From contig NZ_POTW01000020.1 of assembly GCF_003236295.1 (NCBI RefSeq), forward strand, positions 1 through 64,000: DNA of 64,000 bases. Reading direction: 5' to 3'. This DNA comes from Jiangella anatolica (GTDB lineage Bacteria; Actinomycetota; Actinomycetes; Jiangellales; Jiangellaceae). Position 1 is the stretch's first letter; each line of letters opens with the position of its first letter. This document shows positions 24,976-33,450 of the stretch, one piece after another. The notes beneath the pieces are model-generated. The model did no database searches. It had not been told where the DNA came from and worked only from the letters and a program-made list of their open reading frames with translations. Position numbers and translations under genes: made by a program.

Positions 24976-25404
24976 GTGAGGATCCGACGGCACGCGATAC
25001 GGCTGCTGGCCGTCGCTGCCCTGGTCCTCGGCATCGTGCTGATGCACCACGTCGCCCGGTCCGGGCACGAGGCGGCCGCGAGCGAACAGCCGTCCGCCGG
25101 CATGAGCACGAGCATGAGCATGAGCATGAGCATGAGCATGAGCCCGCAGGCCGACCCCGGCTGCGACTGCCCGCCCGGCGCGGGCGACCACGACCAGCCG
25201 TCCGGTCACGGCCTGCTGCACCTGTGCCTGGCGGTGCTGACGGCCGCCGCGGCGGCGCTGGCCGGGTGGCTGCTGCTGGCCACCCGCCCGATCGCCGTCC
25301 TGCCCCGCGAGTGGCGGCCGGGCGCGTGGCGGCGGGCCGAGCGAGGCCCGCCGCGGCCGCACGGCTCGGCGCTCCTGGTGTCCCTGTGCGTGATGCGGAC
25401 CTAG
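24976..25404 (+). CDS. DUF6153-type small membrane protein with Met-Ser repeat
   Basis: 142 residues: an N-terminal membrane helix (AIRLLAVAALVLGIVLMHHV), an outer loop with (Ser-Met)5-6 followed by CDCPPGAGDHDQPSGHG, a second helix (LLHLCLAVLTAAAAALAGWL), and an Arg/Pro-rich tail. Met-, His- and Cys-rich loops of this sort often bind copper; paired with the DUF305 gene downstream this suggests metal handling, but that is inference. GTG 24976 is preceded 7 bases upstream by TAGGGT and no Shine-Dalgarno, fitting a leaderless mRNA. Confidence 0.72.
   Translation: MRIRRHAIRLLAVAALVLGIVLMHHVARSGHEAAASEQPSAGMSTSMSMSMSMSMSPQADPGCDCPPGAGDHDQPSGHGLLHLCLAVLTAAAAALAGWLLLATRPIAVLPREWRPGAWRRAERGPPRPHGSALLVSLCVMRT
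25111..25143 (+). repeat. Hexanucleotide microsatellite (agcatg)n inside the DUF6153-type gene
   Basis: Five near-perfect copies of AGCATG encode the Ser-Met run. Slippage here would add or remove Ser-Met pairs without breaking frame, so the length of the putative metal-binding loop could vary. Confidence 0.75.
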
Positions 25405-25463
25405 CCGGTCGGATCCGTCCGACCCGCAGGTTCGCAGGTTCACGTCACTGAAGGGAACACCCG

Positions 25464-26087
25464 ATGCACCGCAAGCGCTTCACCCTGCCCATCGTCGCGA
25501 TCGCGCTGGCCGGCGCCGTGCTGGCCGGCTGCGGCAGCGACTCCGGCGACGACACCGGCGGCGGCACCGTCGCGCCCGGCGACAGCGCGACGACGGCGTC
25601 GTCGAACGCGGCCGACGTCGAGTTCGCGCAGGCCATGATCGTGCACCACACCCAGGCCGTCGAGATGGCCCGGATGGTGCCCGCCAACGGCGTCAGCGCC
25701 GAGCTGACCGAGCTCGCCGCCGCCGTCGAGGCGGCCCAGCAGCCCGAGATCGACCAGCTGACCGCCATGCTCGACCGCTGGGGCGCGGACGCCGCCCCGA
25801 CGGGAGGCGGCGGTGGCGGCCACGCCGGTCACGGCGGCGGCGACACAGCCGGCATGGAGGGCATGATGTCCGCCGAGGACATGGACGCCCTCGCCGCGGC
25901 CACCGGCGCGGAGTTCGAGCGGCTGTGGCTCACCATGATGATCGAGCACCACGAGGGCGCCATCGCGATGGCCGGGACCGAGCTGGCCGACGGCGCCGAC
26001 GCGGAGGCGCAGGCGCTCGCGCAGACGATCGTCGACGCGCAGCAGGCGGAGATCACGCGGATGGAGGAGCTGCTCCAGGCGTCCTGA
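25464..26087 (+). CDS. DUF305 lipoprotein (ferritin-like, putative copper-related)
   Basis: 207 residues. Lipoprotein signal with lipobox LAGCG (Cys 23). Two DUF305 helical repeats, each with the hallmark His-His pair: FAQAMIVHHTQAVEMARMV and LWLTMMIEHHEGAIAMAGTE; between them a GGGGGGHAGHGGG linker with His and Met. DUF305 proteins are predicted four-helix, surface-exposed and often near copper resistance genes; no enzymatic role is proved. RBS GAAGGGA. It follows the DUF6153 gene by 59 bp on the same strand and ends in a strong terminator. Confidence 0.87.
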   Translation: MHRKRFTLPIVAIALAGAVLAGCGSDSGDDTGGGTVAPGDSATTASSNAADVEFAQAMIVHHTQAVEMARMVPANGVSAELTELAAAVEAAQQPEIDQLTAMLDRWGADAAPTGGGGGGHAGHGGGDTAGMEGMMSAEDMDALAAATGAEFERLWLTMMIEHHEGAIAMAGTELADGADAEAQALAQTIVDAQQAEITRMEELLQAS

Positions 26088-26093
26088 CGGCGT

Positions 26094-26130
26094 GCGGTGG
26101 CGCCGGGACGCGCGCGCCCGGCGCCACCGC
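26094..26130. terminator. Perfect 14-bp stem terminator between convergent genes
   Basis: gcggtggcgccggg (26094-26107) and cccggcgccaccgc (26117-26130) with a 9-base loop. It starts 6 bp after the DUF305 stop; because it is symmetric it can serve both that gene and the convergent response regulator. Confidence 0.75.
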
Positions 26131-26208
26131 GAGCCGAGGTCAGTCCGGCCGGCTCCCCGCCGGATGCAACGTGCCGCGCGGGATGACGCGAGCAGGCGAG
26201 CTCGTGGC

Positions 26209-26910
26209 TCAGGAACTTCCGCGCAGGTAGGTCAGGACCGCCGTCACGCGACGGTCGGAGTCGGGATCGAGGTGGAGCTTGGCGAAGATGTTCCCGACGT
26301 GTTTGCGCACCGCGGCCTCGCTGACGAACAGGCGCGCGGCGATGGTGGGGTTGGTGTAGCCCTCGGCCATCAGGGCGAGGACCTCGTGCTCGCGTTCGGT
26401 CAGCGCGGTCAGTGGCCCGTCGTTGCGCCGCCGGGCCAGCAGGTGGCGCACGACGTCGGGGTCGACGACGGTGCCGCCCTGGGCGACCCGGTCGAGGCTG
26501 TCGAGGAACTCGCGGACGTGCCCGACGCGGTCCTTGAGGAGGTAGCCGATGCCGGCCTGGCTGGTGGCGGCCGTCGAGTCGAGCAGGTCGGCCACGTAGG
26601 CCTCGGCGATGTAGGCCGAGAGCAGCACGATCGCGATGCCCGGGTGCCGCGCGCGGATGGCGACCGCGGCCCGGAGCCCCTCGTCGGTGTGCGTGGGCGG
26701 CATCCTGATGTCGGTGACGACGACGTCGGGCTCGTGCCGCGCGGTGTAGGCCAGCAGGGCGTCGGCGTCGGCCACCGCGGCGAGCAGCTGGTGACCGGCC
26801 TTCTCCAGGATGCCGGCGAGCCCCTCGCGCAGCAGGGCAGAGTCCTCGGCGAGCACGATCCGCAGCGCGGTCCGGCCGGGCGCGGCCGGGGCGGTCAGGT
26901 CGTCGGGCAT
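26209..26910 (-). CDS. NarL/LuxR-type response regulator
   Basis: 233 residues. Receiver domain 15-135: acidic pair in VLAEDSALLREGL, phospho-acceptor Asp in DVVVTDIRMPP, switch Ser in IVLLSAYIAE, Lys in GYLLKDR. C-terminal LuxR helix-turn-helix LTEREHEVLALMAEGYTNPT, VSEAAVRKHVGNIFAKL. It is the partner of the kinase encoded just upstream on the same strand; the start overlaps the kinase stop by 16 bases. Probable target: the palindrome at 28203-28222 in front of the divergent ABC genes. Confidence 0.93.
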   Translation of the reverse strand: MPDDLTAPAAPGRTALRIVLAEDSALLREGLAGILEKAGHQLLAAVADADALLAYTARHEPDVVVTDIRMPPTHTDEGLRAAVAIRARHPGIAIVLLSAYIAEAYVADLLDSTAATSQAGIGYLLKDRVGHVREFLDSLDRVAQGGTVVDPDVVRHLLARRRNDGPLTALTEREHEVLALMAEGYTNPTIAARLFVSEAAVRKHVGNIFAKLHLDPDSDRRVTAVLTYLRGSS

Positions 26911-28169
26911 GTCATCCTCACGGTGGTGGGGCCGCCGGGCGGGCTCGTGACCTCCAGGGTGCCGTCGATCGCCTCGAGCCGCGCGGCGAGGCCGGCGAGG
27001 CCGCTCCCGTCGGCCGGCTCGGCGCCGCCACGGCCGTCGTCGATGACCGTCACGGTCAGCGTCTGGCCGGTCACCCAGGCGTGGACCTGTGCCCGCGTGG
27101 CGCCCGAGTGCCGGGCGGTGTTGGTGAGCGCCTCGCTGACCACGAAGTACGCGGCCGTCTCGACCGGTGCGGGCAGGCGCCCGTCGAGGTGGAGGTCGGT
27201 GTCCACCGGGACCGGGGAGCGGCCGGCGAGCTCGTGGATCGCCGCCGCCAGGCCATGGTCGGTCAGCACCTGGGGGTGGATGCCGCGGACGGTGGCGCGC
27301 AGCTCCGCCAGCGCCTCCTCCGCCAGTCCGTGCGCCTTCGTGACCAGGTCCAGCCCGGGTCCTCGGTCGAGCTCCAGCTCGGCCTGGCCGAGCGTCATGG
27401 TGAGGGCCACGAGACGCTGCTGCGCGCCGTCGTGCAGGTCGCGCTCGATGCGGCGGCGCTCGGCCGCGAACGCGTCCACGAGCCCGGCCCGGGACCGCCG
27501 CAGCTGGTTGACGGCGTCGACCAGCCGGGCTTCGAGGGGATCGAGCAGGACCCTGGCGAGTGCGGCCTGGCCACACGCCAGCGCGGTGATCAGATAGGCC
27601 ACCGTCGCCGCGGCGACCAGGCCGATGCCGAACGCCGGCCAGGCCTCGGCCGCGGTGTCGATCTGCCACCCGGCGACGTCCATCGTGTCGACCCGGACCA
27701 GCAGCGGCGCCAGGATCAGCACGCCCGGCACGGCCAGCGCCAGGATCAGCACGAGGCCGTCGACGACCCAGAACACGGTGGCGAGCAGGACGGCGTACCC
27801 GAGCTCCGACCACGACATCGGCAGCGTCCGCCAGGCGCGCAGCCGTTCCCGCGGCGTGGTCGCCGGCCCGCCGGCCGGTGTCGTGGCGTGCGCCTGGGGC
27901 AGGACGAGGCGGAGCCTGGCCCGCTCGACCTCGGCCACGACGGTCGTGATCAGCGGCACGCTGGTCAGGAGCAGCAGCCCGACCACGATGACCGCGGTCA
28001 GCGCACCGAGCCCGATCACCGCGGCGAGCGCCACCAGCACGACCAGCCCCACCGGGACGGTCGACACCAGGTAGGCCAGGCAGCGCCACGGCCAGACCGA
28101 CGTCAGGAACCGCCACGGCCGCCCGCGCAGGGCGGACCATGCGTCGGGGTACGTCGCGGGGCGGGTCAC
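26895..28169 (-). CDS. Sensor histidine kinase (NarX/DesK type, HisKA_3)
   Basis: 424 residues: a DUF-like sensor region with four or more membrane helices (VVLVALAAVIGLGALTAVIV; VVGLLLLTSVPLITTVV; VVDGLVLILALAVPGVLILA; FGIGLVAAATVAYLITALAC), then the HisKA_3 dimer helix with the phospho-His in ERRRIERDLHDGAQQRLVAL and an HATPase_c domain (EALTNTARHSGAT, VIDDGRGG, GSGLAGLAARLEAIDGTLEV). No extracellular sensing domain, so it likely senses through the membrane, as in systems paired with ABC exporters. GTG 28169 begins the protein just before the first Pro/Trp-rich segment. Confidence 0.93.
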   Translation of the reverse strand: MTRPATYPDAWSALRGRPWRFLTSVWPWRCLAYLVSTVPVGLVVLVALAAVIGLGALTAVIVVGLLLLTSVPLITTVVAEVERARLRLVLPQAHATTPAGGPATTPRERLRAWRTLPMSWSELGYAVLLATVFWVVDGLVLILALAVPGVLILAPLLVRVDTMDVAGWQIDTAAEAWPAFGIGLVAAATVAYLITALACGQAALARVLLDPLEARLVDAVNQLRRSRAGLVDAFAAERRRIERDLHDGAQQRLVALTMTLGQAELELDRGPGLDLVTKAHGLAEEALAELRATVRGIHPQVLTDHGLAAAIHELAGRSPVPVDTDLHLDGRLPAPVETAAYFVVSEALTNTARHSGATRAQVHAWVTGQTLTVTVIDDGRGGAEPADGSGLAGLAARLEAIDGTLEVTSPPGGPTTVRMTCPTT

Positions 28170-28202
28170 GGGGCCAGCGTAGAAGGCTGGCCGGGGTGCC
28201 GG

Positions 28203-28222
28203 CGGTAGCGCCGGCGCTACCG
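28203..28222. promoter_or_regulatory. 20-bp perfect palindrome between kinase and ABC genes
   Basis: cggtagcgccggcgctaccg is its own reverse complement. It lies 34 bp from the kinase start and 56 bp from the ABC ATPase start, an ideal place for a dimeric response regulator controlling both directions. Confidence 0.6.
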
Positions 28223-28277
28223 GTGATGTCGCGTGCGGGCCCGGGTGTCCCGGCGACGCGGCGGCTGGACTGGATGC

Positions 28278-29045
28278 ATGACGACATCGACGATCACCAC
28301 GCCACCTCGGCCGCCCGTGGCGGCGCCGGCGGTCGCCCTCGACGACGTGACCCGCACCTACAAGTCGCGCGCCGAGAGCGTCCACGCCCTGCGCGGCGTC
28401 ACCCATGCGTTCGCCACCGGCACCTACACCGCGATCATGGGCCCCTCGGGCTCCGGGAAGTCGACGCTGCTGCAGCTCGCGGCCGGGCTGGACACGCCCA
28501 CGCGCGGGCAGGTCAGCATCAGCGGCACCGACCTCGGCCGGCTCGGCCAGAACGCGCTGACGAAGTTCCGGCGCACCGCCATGGCCTTCGTGTTCCAGTC
28601 CTACAACCTCCTCGACGCGCTCTCCGCCTTCGAGAACGTCGCCCTTCCCGCCCGCCTCGCCGGCCAGCGGATCGACCGCCGGGCCGTCCACGACGCCCTG
28701 GACCAGGTCGGGCTGCGGGACCTGGCCCGGCGGCGCCCAACCGAGCTGTCCGGCGGTCAGCAACAGCGCGTCGCCATCGCCCGCGCTCTCTACGGACGAC
28801 CCGATGTGCTCTTCGCCGACGAGCCCACCGGCGCGCTGGACCGCACCACCGGCCGCGACGTCCTCGACCTGCTCCGATCGCTGGCCGACGGCGGGCAGAC
28901 CGTGGTCATGGTGACCCACGACCCCCTCGCCGCCTCGTACGCCGACGAGACGCTGTTCCTCGCCGACGGCCAGATCGTCGGACGGCTCCGGCATGCCGAC
29001 GCCACCGCGATCGCGCAGCGCATGAGCGAACTGGAGCAGCGATGA
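28278..29045 (+). CDS. ABC transporter ATP-binding protein (MacB/LolD-like)
   Basis: 255 residues with all ATPase motifs: Walker A MGPSGSGKSTLLQLAAGLD, Q-loop FVFQSYNLLDALSAFENV, signature LSGGQQQRVAIARAL, Walker B DVLFADEPTGALD, H-loop VMVTHDP. The Q-loop region and LD-A-L-S-A pattern are those of exporters acting on antimicrobial peptides or lipids. ATG 28278 gives the usual short Thr/Pro lead. Its stop overlaps the permease ATG by 4 bases. Divergent from the two-component system. Confidence 0.93.
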   Translation: MTTSTITTPPRPPVAAPAVALDDVTRTYKSRAESVHALRGVTHAFATGTYTAIMGPSGSGKSTLLQLAAGLDTPTRGQVSISGTDLGRLGQNALTKFRRTAMAFVFQSYNLLDALSAFENVALPARLAGQRIDRRAVHDALDQVGLRDLARRRPTELSGGQQQRVAIARALYGRPDVLFADEPTGALDRTTGRDVLDLLRSLADGGQTVVMVTHDPLAASYADETLFLADGQIVGRLRHADATAIAQRMSELEQR

Positions 29046-31000
29046 GCATCGCCGGCACGCTCACCAGCCCCGTCACCGGTCCGATGAGCCGGCTGGCCCG
29101 GCAGACCGTCCGCACGTCCTGGGCGGCCTACCTCGGCGCGTTCGTCGCCCTGGCCAGCGGCGTGGTCCTGATCGCGACCACCGTGAACCTGATCGCCTCC
29201 GTCGACGCCACCCTGGCCCACCTCGGCCCGGCCGCGACCCAGGAGCAACGCGAGCAGCTCGACGGCTTGACGTCGATGTTCGGCATCATGTCCGGGGTCT
29301 CGATGTTCATGGCGCTGTTCGTGGTCGGGTCGACCTTCGGGTTCGTGATCGCCACCCGGCGCCGTGAGCTCGGACTGCTCCGCCTCGTCGGCGCGACGGG
29401 CAGGCAGGTGCGACGCCTCGTCCTCGGGGAGTCGCTGGCGGTCGCGCTCGCCGCCTCCGTCGCCGGCTGCCTGGTCGCCACCCCGCTGGTCCCGCCGATC
29501 CTGGCGCTGGTGCGGCACGTCGGGGTCACCGACCAGCACCTCATCGCGCCGTCGCCGTCGCTGGCCTGGGCCATCGCGGCGCCGACCGGCCTGGTCGTGG
29601 CGCTGCTCGGCGCCTGGCGCTCGTCGCGGCGCGCCGCCAAGGTCTCGCCCAGCGCCGCGCTGCGAGAGGCATCGATCGAGCGTGGCCGCCCCAGCCTGCC
29701 GCAGTGGATCGTCGGCACGATCTGCCTGGCCGGGGTGGTCGCGGCCGCACTTCTCGCCCAGCGCAGCGACCCGCTGTTCATGCTGGTCGCCTCGATGCTG
29801 CTGCCCGAGGTCGTCGTGATCGGGATCATGTGCTTCGGCTCGCTCCTGATCCCGCGCCTCGCCGCCCTGCTCGGCCGGCCGTTCGTCCACCGCGACGTCG
29901 CGGCCCGGATCGCCCGCGACGAGCTGCGCGCCGCCGTGCGCACCACCACCTCGGTCGCCGCGCCCGTCCTCGCGATCTCCGCCATCGCCGGCTCGATGAT
30001 CCTCTCGCTCAGCTTCACCGCCGACTGGACCTCCGCACAGGACCGCGCCCGGCTCGATGCCCCGCTGGTCGTCCAGACCGACCCGGCGCACGCGCAGGAG
30101 GCCGTCACCACCATCGCCGCCGACCCGGACGTGCGGCTGGCCGACCCCCGTCGCATCACCGCCATCGCCCTCGCGGACGGCGACGAGGAGGTCGACGCCG
30201 TCGACGTCGCCACCGCCACGGTCGCCCGCGGGCTGGAGGCGGTCGACGGCAGCCTCGACGACCTGCACGGCGCCACCGTCGCGGTGACCGAGACCTGGGT
30301 GAGCGACTCCGGCCAGGACCTCGGGGACCACCTGCCCGCTCGCATCGACGGCAGCCCTGTCGACCTGCGCATCGTCGCCGTCGTCCACGACGCCCCCGGC
30401 CTCTACGGCGAGCTCCTCGTGCCCACGGATCTCGTTGCCGGGCAGCTGGCCGGGACCAGTCCGAGCGAGCTGTTCGTCGTCCTCGAGCCCGGTGCCGACC
30501 CGGCCGCGGTGCGCGCGCGACTGGCCGAGCAGCTGGCCGGCGCCGGCAGCCAGGTCCGCACCGCCGACGAGTGGATCGACGCCGTCACCGCCGAGACCCG
30601 GCGGGCCAACAGCCTCGGCCTCACGATCCTGCTGGGCCCGGCCGGCTTCTACGCCGCCATCGCCGTCGTCAACGCCACCCTGATCGGTGCGACCCAACGA
30701 CGTCGCCAGCACCGCACGCTCGCCCTGCTGGGAGCGACCGGCGACCAGCTCCGCCGCACCGCGATCTGGCAGGCGGTGCTGATCACCGGCGCCGGGCTCG
30801 CCCTCGGCGGGCTCACCACGCTCCTCCTCGGGATCCTCACGCGCCGCGCCATCTCCGCCGACCTCGCCGGCACCGGCGTCGAACCGGCCATGACCATCCC
30901 GTGGCTTCCGCTCGCCGCGATCGGTGTCACGTGCGGCGTCCTCGCCCTGGCGGCGGCCCTCGCCGGAGCCCGTCCGAACCGATCTTCCGCCCGCGCCTGA
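29042..31000 (+). CDS. ABC transporter permease, FtsX/MacB type
   Basis: 652 residues, two FtsX domains. Helices: YLGAFVALASGVVLIATTVN, then a loop and three helices with the sequence RRRELGLLRLVGATGRQVRR between them (coupling motif), a second copy near the end (RRRQHRTLALLGATGDQLRR). A large extracytoplasmic domain lies at about 330-520. Together with the ATPase it should pump a lipid or peptide out of the membrane, under control of the neighbouring kinase and regulator (self-resistance or cell-envelope stress module). Confidence 0.9.
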   Translation: MSIAGTLTSPVTGPMSRLARQTVRTSWAAYLGAFVALASGVVLIATTVNLIASVDATLAHLGPAATQEQREQLDGLTSMFGIMSGVSMFMALFVVGSTFGFVIATRRRELGLLRLVGATGRQVRRLVLGESLAVALAASVAGCLVATPLVPPILALVRHVGVTDQHLIAPSPSLAWAIAAPTGLVVALLGAWRSSRRAAKVSPSAALREASIERGRPSLPQWIVGTICLAGVVAAALLAQRSDPLFMLVASMLLPEVVVIGIMCFGSLLIPRLAALLGRPFVHRDVAARIARDELRAAVRTTTSVAAPVLAISAIAGSMILSLSFTADWTSAQDRARLDAPLVVQTDPAHAQEAVTTIAADPDVRLADPRRITAIALADGDEEVDAVDVATATVARGLEAVDGSLDDLHGATVAVTETWVSDSGQDLGDHLPARIDGSPVDLRIVAVVHDAPGLYGELLVPTDLVAGQLAGTSPSELFVVLEPGADPAAVRARLAEQLAGAGSQVRTADEWIDAVTAETRRANSLGLTILLGPAGFYAAIAVVNATLIGATQRRRQHRTLALLGATGDQLRRTAIWQAVLITGAGLALGGLTTLLLGILTRRAISADLAGTGVEPAMTIPWLPLAAIGVTCGVLALAAALAGARPNRSSARA

Positions 31001-31049
31001 GGTCCGAAACCTTCAAGACGCGGCCGTGGCGCGTTCGGACGATGGAGGT

Positions 31050-32369
31050 ATGGCTATCGAGGGTGTGCGGCCCGGCATGGGCCGCTACGAGGAACTGCGG
31101 GCCGGCTTCAACCTCGCCGTGACGCATCGTCCGGCGGCGATCGTCGAGGCCGGGAGCGCGGACGACGTGGCCGGCGCGGTCGCGGCGGCGGTGCGCGAGA
31201 GCCGCCCGGTGGGCGTCATGAACACCGGGCACGGCCCGTCGCTGCCGGCCGACGACGCGGTGCTGATCCGCACCGGCCGGCTGAGCCGGGTCGACGTCGA
31301 TCCCATACGCCGGACGGCTCGGGTCGAGGCCGGCGTGCGCTGGCGCGCCGTCATCGCGGCCGCGGCACGGCACGGGCTCGCGCCGCTCAACGGCACCAGC
31401 CCCGACGTCGGCGCCGTCGGGTACACGCTCGGTGGCGGCGTCGGCCTGCTGGCCCGGCGGTACGGGTTCGCCGCCGACCACGTGCGCTGGATGGACGTCG
31501 TCAACGCCGACGGCCGGCTCCGGCGCGTCGACGCCGGCCACGACGCGGACCTGTTCTGGGCGCTGCGCGGCGCCGGCGGCAACTTCGGCGTCGTCACCGC
31601 GATGGAGATCGACCTGTTCCCCGTCGCGACGCTGTACGGCGGCGAGCTGTGCTTCGGCCCGGAGGCCGGTGAGGACGCGCTGCACGCCTACGTCGCGTGG
31701 GCGCAGACCGTCCCCGAGACCATGGCGTCGTCGGTGCTGTTGCTGCGCTACCCGGACGACCCGGCGGTGCCGCCGCGGCTGCGCGGCCGGCACGTGACCC
31801 ACGTGCGGCTGGCCTACAGCGACGCCGATCCCGCGGCCGGCGAGGAACTGGCCGGCCGGTTGCGCGCCGTCGGGCCGCGGCTGGTCGACACGGTGCGGCC
31901 GATGCCCTACGCCGACGTCGGCACGATCCACCACGAGCCGACGGCCACGCCGGTCGCCGCGTTCGACCGGAACGTCCTGCTGGGCGAGCTCGACGACGAC
32001 GCGGTGGACGTGCTGGCCAAGCTCGCCGGGCCGGACTCGGGCGCGCCGTTCCTGGCCGAGTTGCGCGCGTGGGGCGGCGCGCTGTCGCGACCGCCGGCGG
32101 TCCCCAACGCCGTCGCCGGGCGCGACGCCGCGTTCTCGCTGCTGGCGATCGCCGGTCCCGACGCCGCCCACCGTGTCGCGCGTGATCAGGTGCTCGACGC
32201 GATGGCGCCCTGGTCCACCGGCGGCAGCTACCCGAACTTCAGCGGCGTCGAGGACGCGACCGCCGAGAGCGCCGGCCGCCGCTTCGGCCCGGACGACCTC
32301 GCCCGGCTGCGGCGGCTCAAGGACCGGTACGACCCGGACGGCACGTTCCGGGTCACGTTCCCGCTCTGA
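31050..32369 (+). CDS. FAD-binding oxidoreductase, berberine-bridge-enzyme (BBE) type
   Basis: 439 residues. PCMH FAD domain (25-200) with the covalent-FAD His in MNTGHGPSLPADDAVLIR and the flavin loop SPDVGAVGYTLGGGVGLLAR; C-terminal BBE motif YPNFSGVED that positions substrate near the flavin. Oxidises an alcohol or C-H of sugars or secondary metabolites with O2. The second covalent Cys expected in bicovalent members is not obvious. Start uncertain: ATG 31050 has GGAGG only one base away; GTG 31026 or ATG 31077 are alternatives. An LLM enzyme follows 14 bp later. Confidence 0.82.
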   Translation: MAIEGVRPGMGRYEELRAGFNLAVTHRPAAIVEAGSADDVAGAVAAAVRESRPVGVMNTGHGPSLPADDAVLIRTGRLSRVDVDPIRRTARVEAGVRWRAVIAAAARHGLAPLNGTSPDVGAVGYTLGGGVGLLARRYGFAADHVRWMDVVNADGRLRRVDAGHDADLFWALRGAGGNFGVVTAMEIDLFPVATLYGGELCFGPEAGEDALHAYVAWAQTVPETMASSVLLLRYPDDPAVPPRLRGRHVTHVRLAYSDADPAAGEELAGRLRAVGPRLVDTVRPMPYADVGTIHHEPTATPVAAFDRNVLLGELDDDAVDVLAKLAGPDSGAPFLAELRAWGGALSRPPAVPNAVAGRDAAFSLLAIAGPDAAHRVARDQVLDAMAPWSTGGSYPNFSGVEDATAESAGRRFGPDDLARLRRLKDRYDPDGTFRVTFPL

Positions 32370-32383
32370 CGAAGGAGGACGGC

Positions 32384-33262
32384 ATGAGGATCGGCATCGG
32401 ACTGCCCGCGGCCGTGCCGGGCGTGGACGCCCGCGTCATCGGCCCGTGGGCCGCGGCCGCCGAGCAGGCCGGGTTCGCCTCGCTCGGCGTCATCGACCGG
32501 CTCGTCTACGACAATCTCGAACCGCTCACCGCGCTGGCCGCGGCGGCCGCGACCACGTCGCGGGTCGAGCTGGTCACGACGGTGCTCAACGTCGGCTGGC
32601 GGGCCGACCCGGTCCTGCTCGGCAAGCAGCTGGCCTCGGTCGAGCTGCTCTCGGGCGGACGGCTCACCGCCGGGCTCGGGCTGGGCGGCTGGCCGGAGGA
32701 CTACGAGGTCAGCGGCGTGCCGGAGCGCGGCCGCGGCGCTCGTCTGGACGCGGCGGTGGCGACCCTGCGGGCCGTCTGGTCGGGGCAGCCGACCGGCCAG
32801 GGCGGGCCCATGCGGCGGCTGCCGGCCGGGCGTCCCGCGCTGCTGTTCGGCGGCCTGGTGCCGGCGGCGTTCGTCCGCGCCGCGACCCTCGGCGACGGCT
32901 GGGTGGCGCCGCTGTTCGGCCTCGAGACCCTGGTGCGCGGCGCCGGCGCGGTCCGGACGGCGTGGGAGCGGGCCGCGCGCCCGGGCGAGCCGCGCATCGT
33001 CACCGGGCGCTACGTCAGCCTGGGCAGCGGCGGCGGGGCGGTCGCCGACCACTACCTGCGGCACTACTACGGCGAGTACTGGACGGCGGCCCGCGCCGAC
33101 ACCGCGACCAGCGCCGGCGAGCTGCACGACGAGCTGGCCCGGCTCGACGACGCCGGCGTCACCGACGTGGTCCTCTACCCCTGCGACGCCGGCCTCGACC
33201 AGGTCACGCGCCTGGCCGACGCGCTGCCGGCCGCGCGTGAGCCGGTGACCGTCGCGCCGTAG
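32384..33262 (+). CDS. LLM-class (luciferase-like) flavin/F420-dependent oxidoreductase
   Basis: 292 residues with the bacterial luciferase TIM barrel: start MRIGIGLPAA, helix and strand VGWRADPVLLGKQLASVELL, GGRLTAGLGLGGWPEDYEV, and the family C-terminal VTDVVLYPCDAGLDQV. In actinobacteria many bind F420 rather than FMN; the sequence does not decide. RBS GAAGGAG. Probably co-transcribed with the BBE enzyme, so the two may act on one metabolite. A strong hairpin follows. Confidence 0.87.
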   Translation: MRIGIGLPAAVPGVDARVIGPWAAAAEQAGFASLGVIDRLVYDNLEPLTALAAAAATTSRVELVTTVLNVGWRADPVLLGKQLASVELLSGGRLTAGLGLGGWPEDYEVSGVPERGRGARLDAAVATLRAVWSGQPTGQGGPMRRLPAGRPALLFGGLVPAAFVRAATLGDGWVAPLFGLETLVRGAGAVRTAWERAARPGEPRIVTGRYVSLGSGGGAVADHYLRHYYGEYWTAARADTATSAGELHDELARLDDAGVTDVVLYPCDAGLDQVTRLADALPAAREPVTVAP

Positions 33263-33291
33263 CGCCGCCGCCGCGTGGACGGTGGCAGCGA

Positions 33292-33313
33292 CGCCCGTGG
33301 TGCGCCACGGGCG
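33292..33313 (+). terminator. Hairpin terminator after the LLM gene
   Basis: cgcccgtgg-tgcg-ccacgggcg (9-bp perfect stem), extendable on both sides by gcga/tcgc with a bulge. It starts 29 bp after the stop at 33262. Confidence 0.65.
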
Positions 33314-33412
33314 GTCGCGCGCGCCGTGATCCCGGCGCCCTGCCTCGTCGCCGTCATCGCCACCGAACGTCGCCCCAGGCCTTGTCAGCGGGTCGGTCAC
33401 CGTCTAACTTAG

Positions 33413-33424
33413 CGGTCTAGACCG
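33413..33424. promoter_or_regulatory. GntR/DasR-like operator candidate
   Basis: cggtctagaccg is a perfect 12-bp palindrome. It differs in the outer base pair from TGGTCTAGACCA, the core of dasR-responsive elements and other GntR/HutC sites. It lies 27 bp before the ATG of the secreted-protein gene at 33451, inside the probable promoter. Confidence 0.5.
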
Positions 33425-33450
33425 GAATCCACTCACCGTTGGAGGCCGTC

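Noticed and set aside
31041-31052. Start of the BBE-type gene at the ATG at 31042
   Set aside because: That ATG is out of frame with the protein; the in-frame ATG at 31050 was used instead although its ribosome site is too close.
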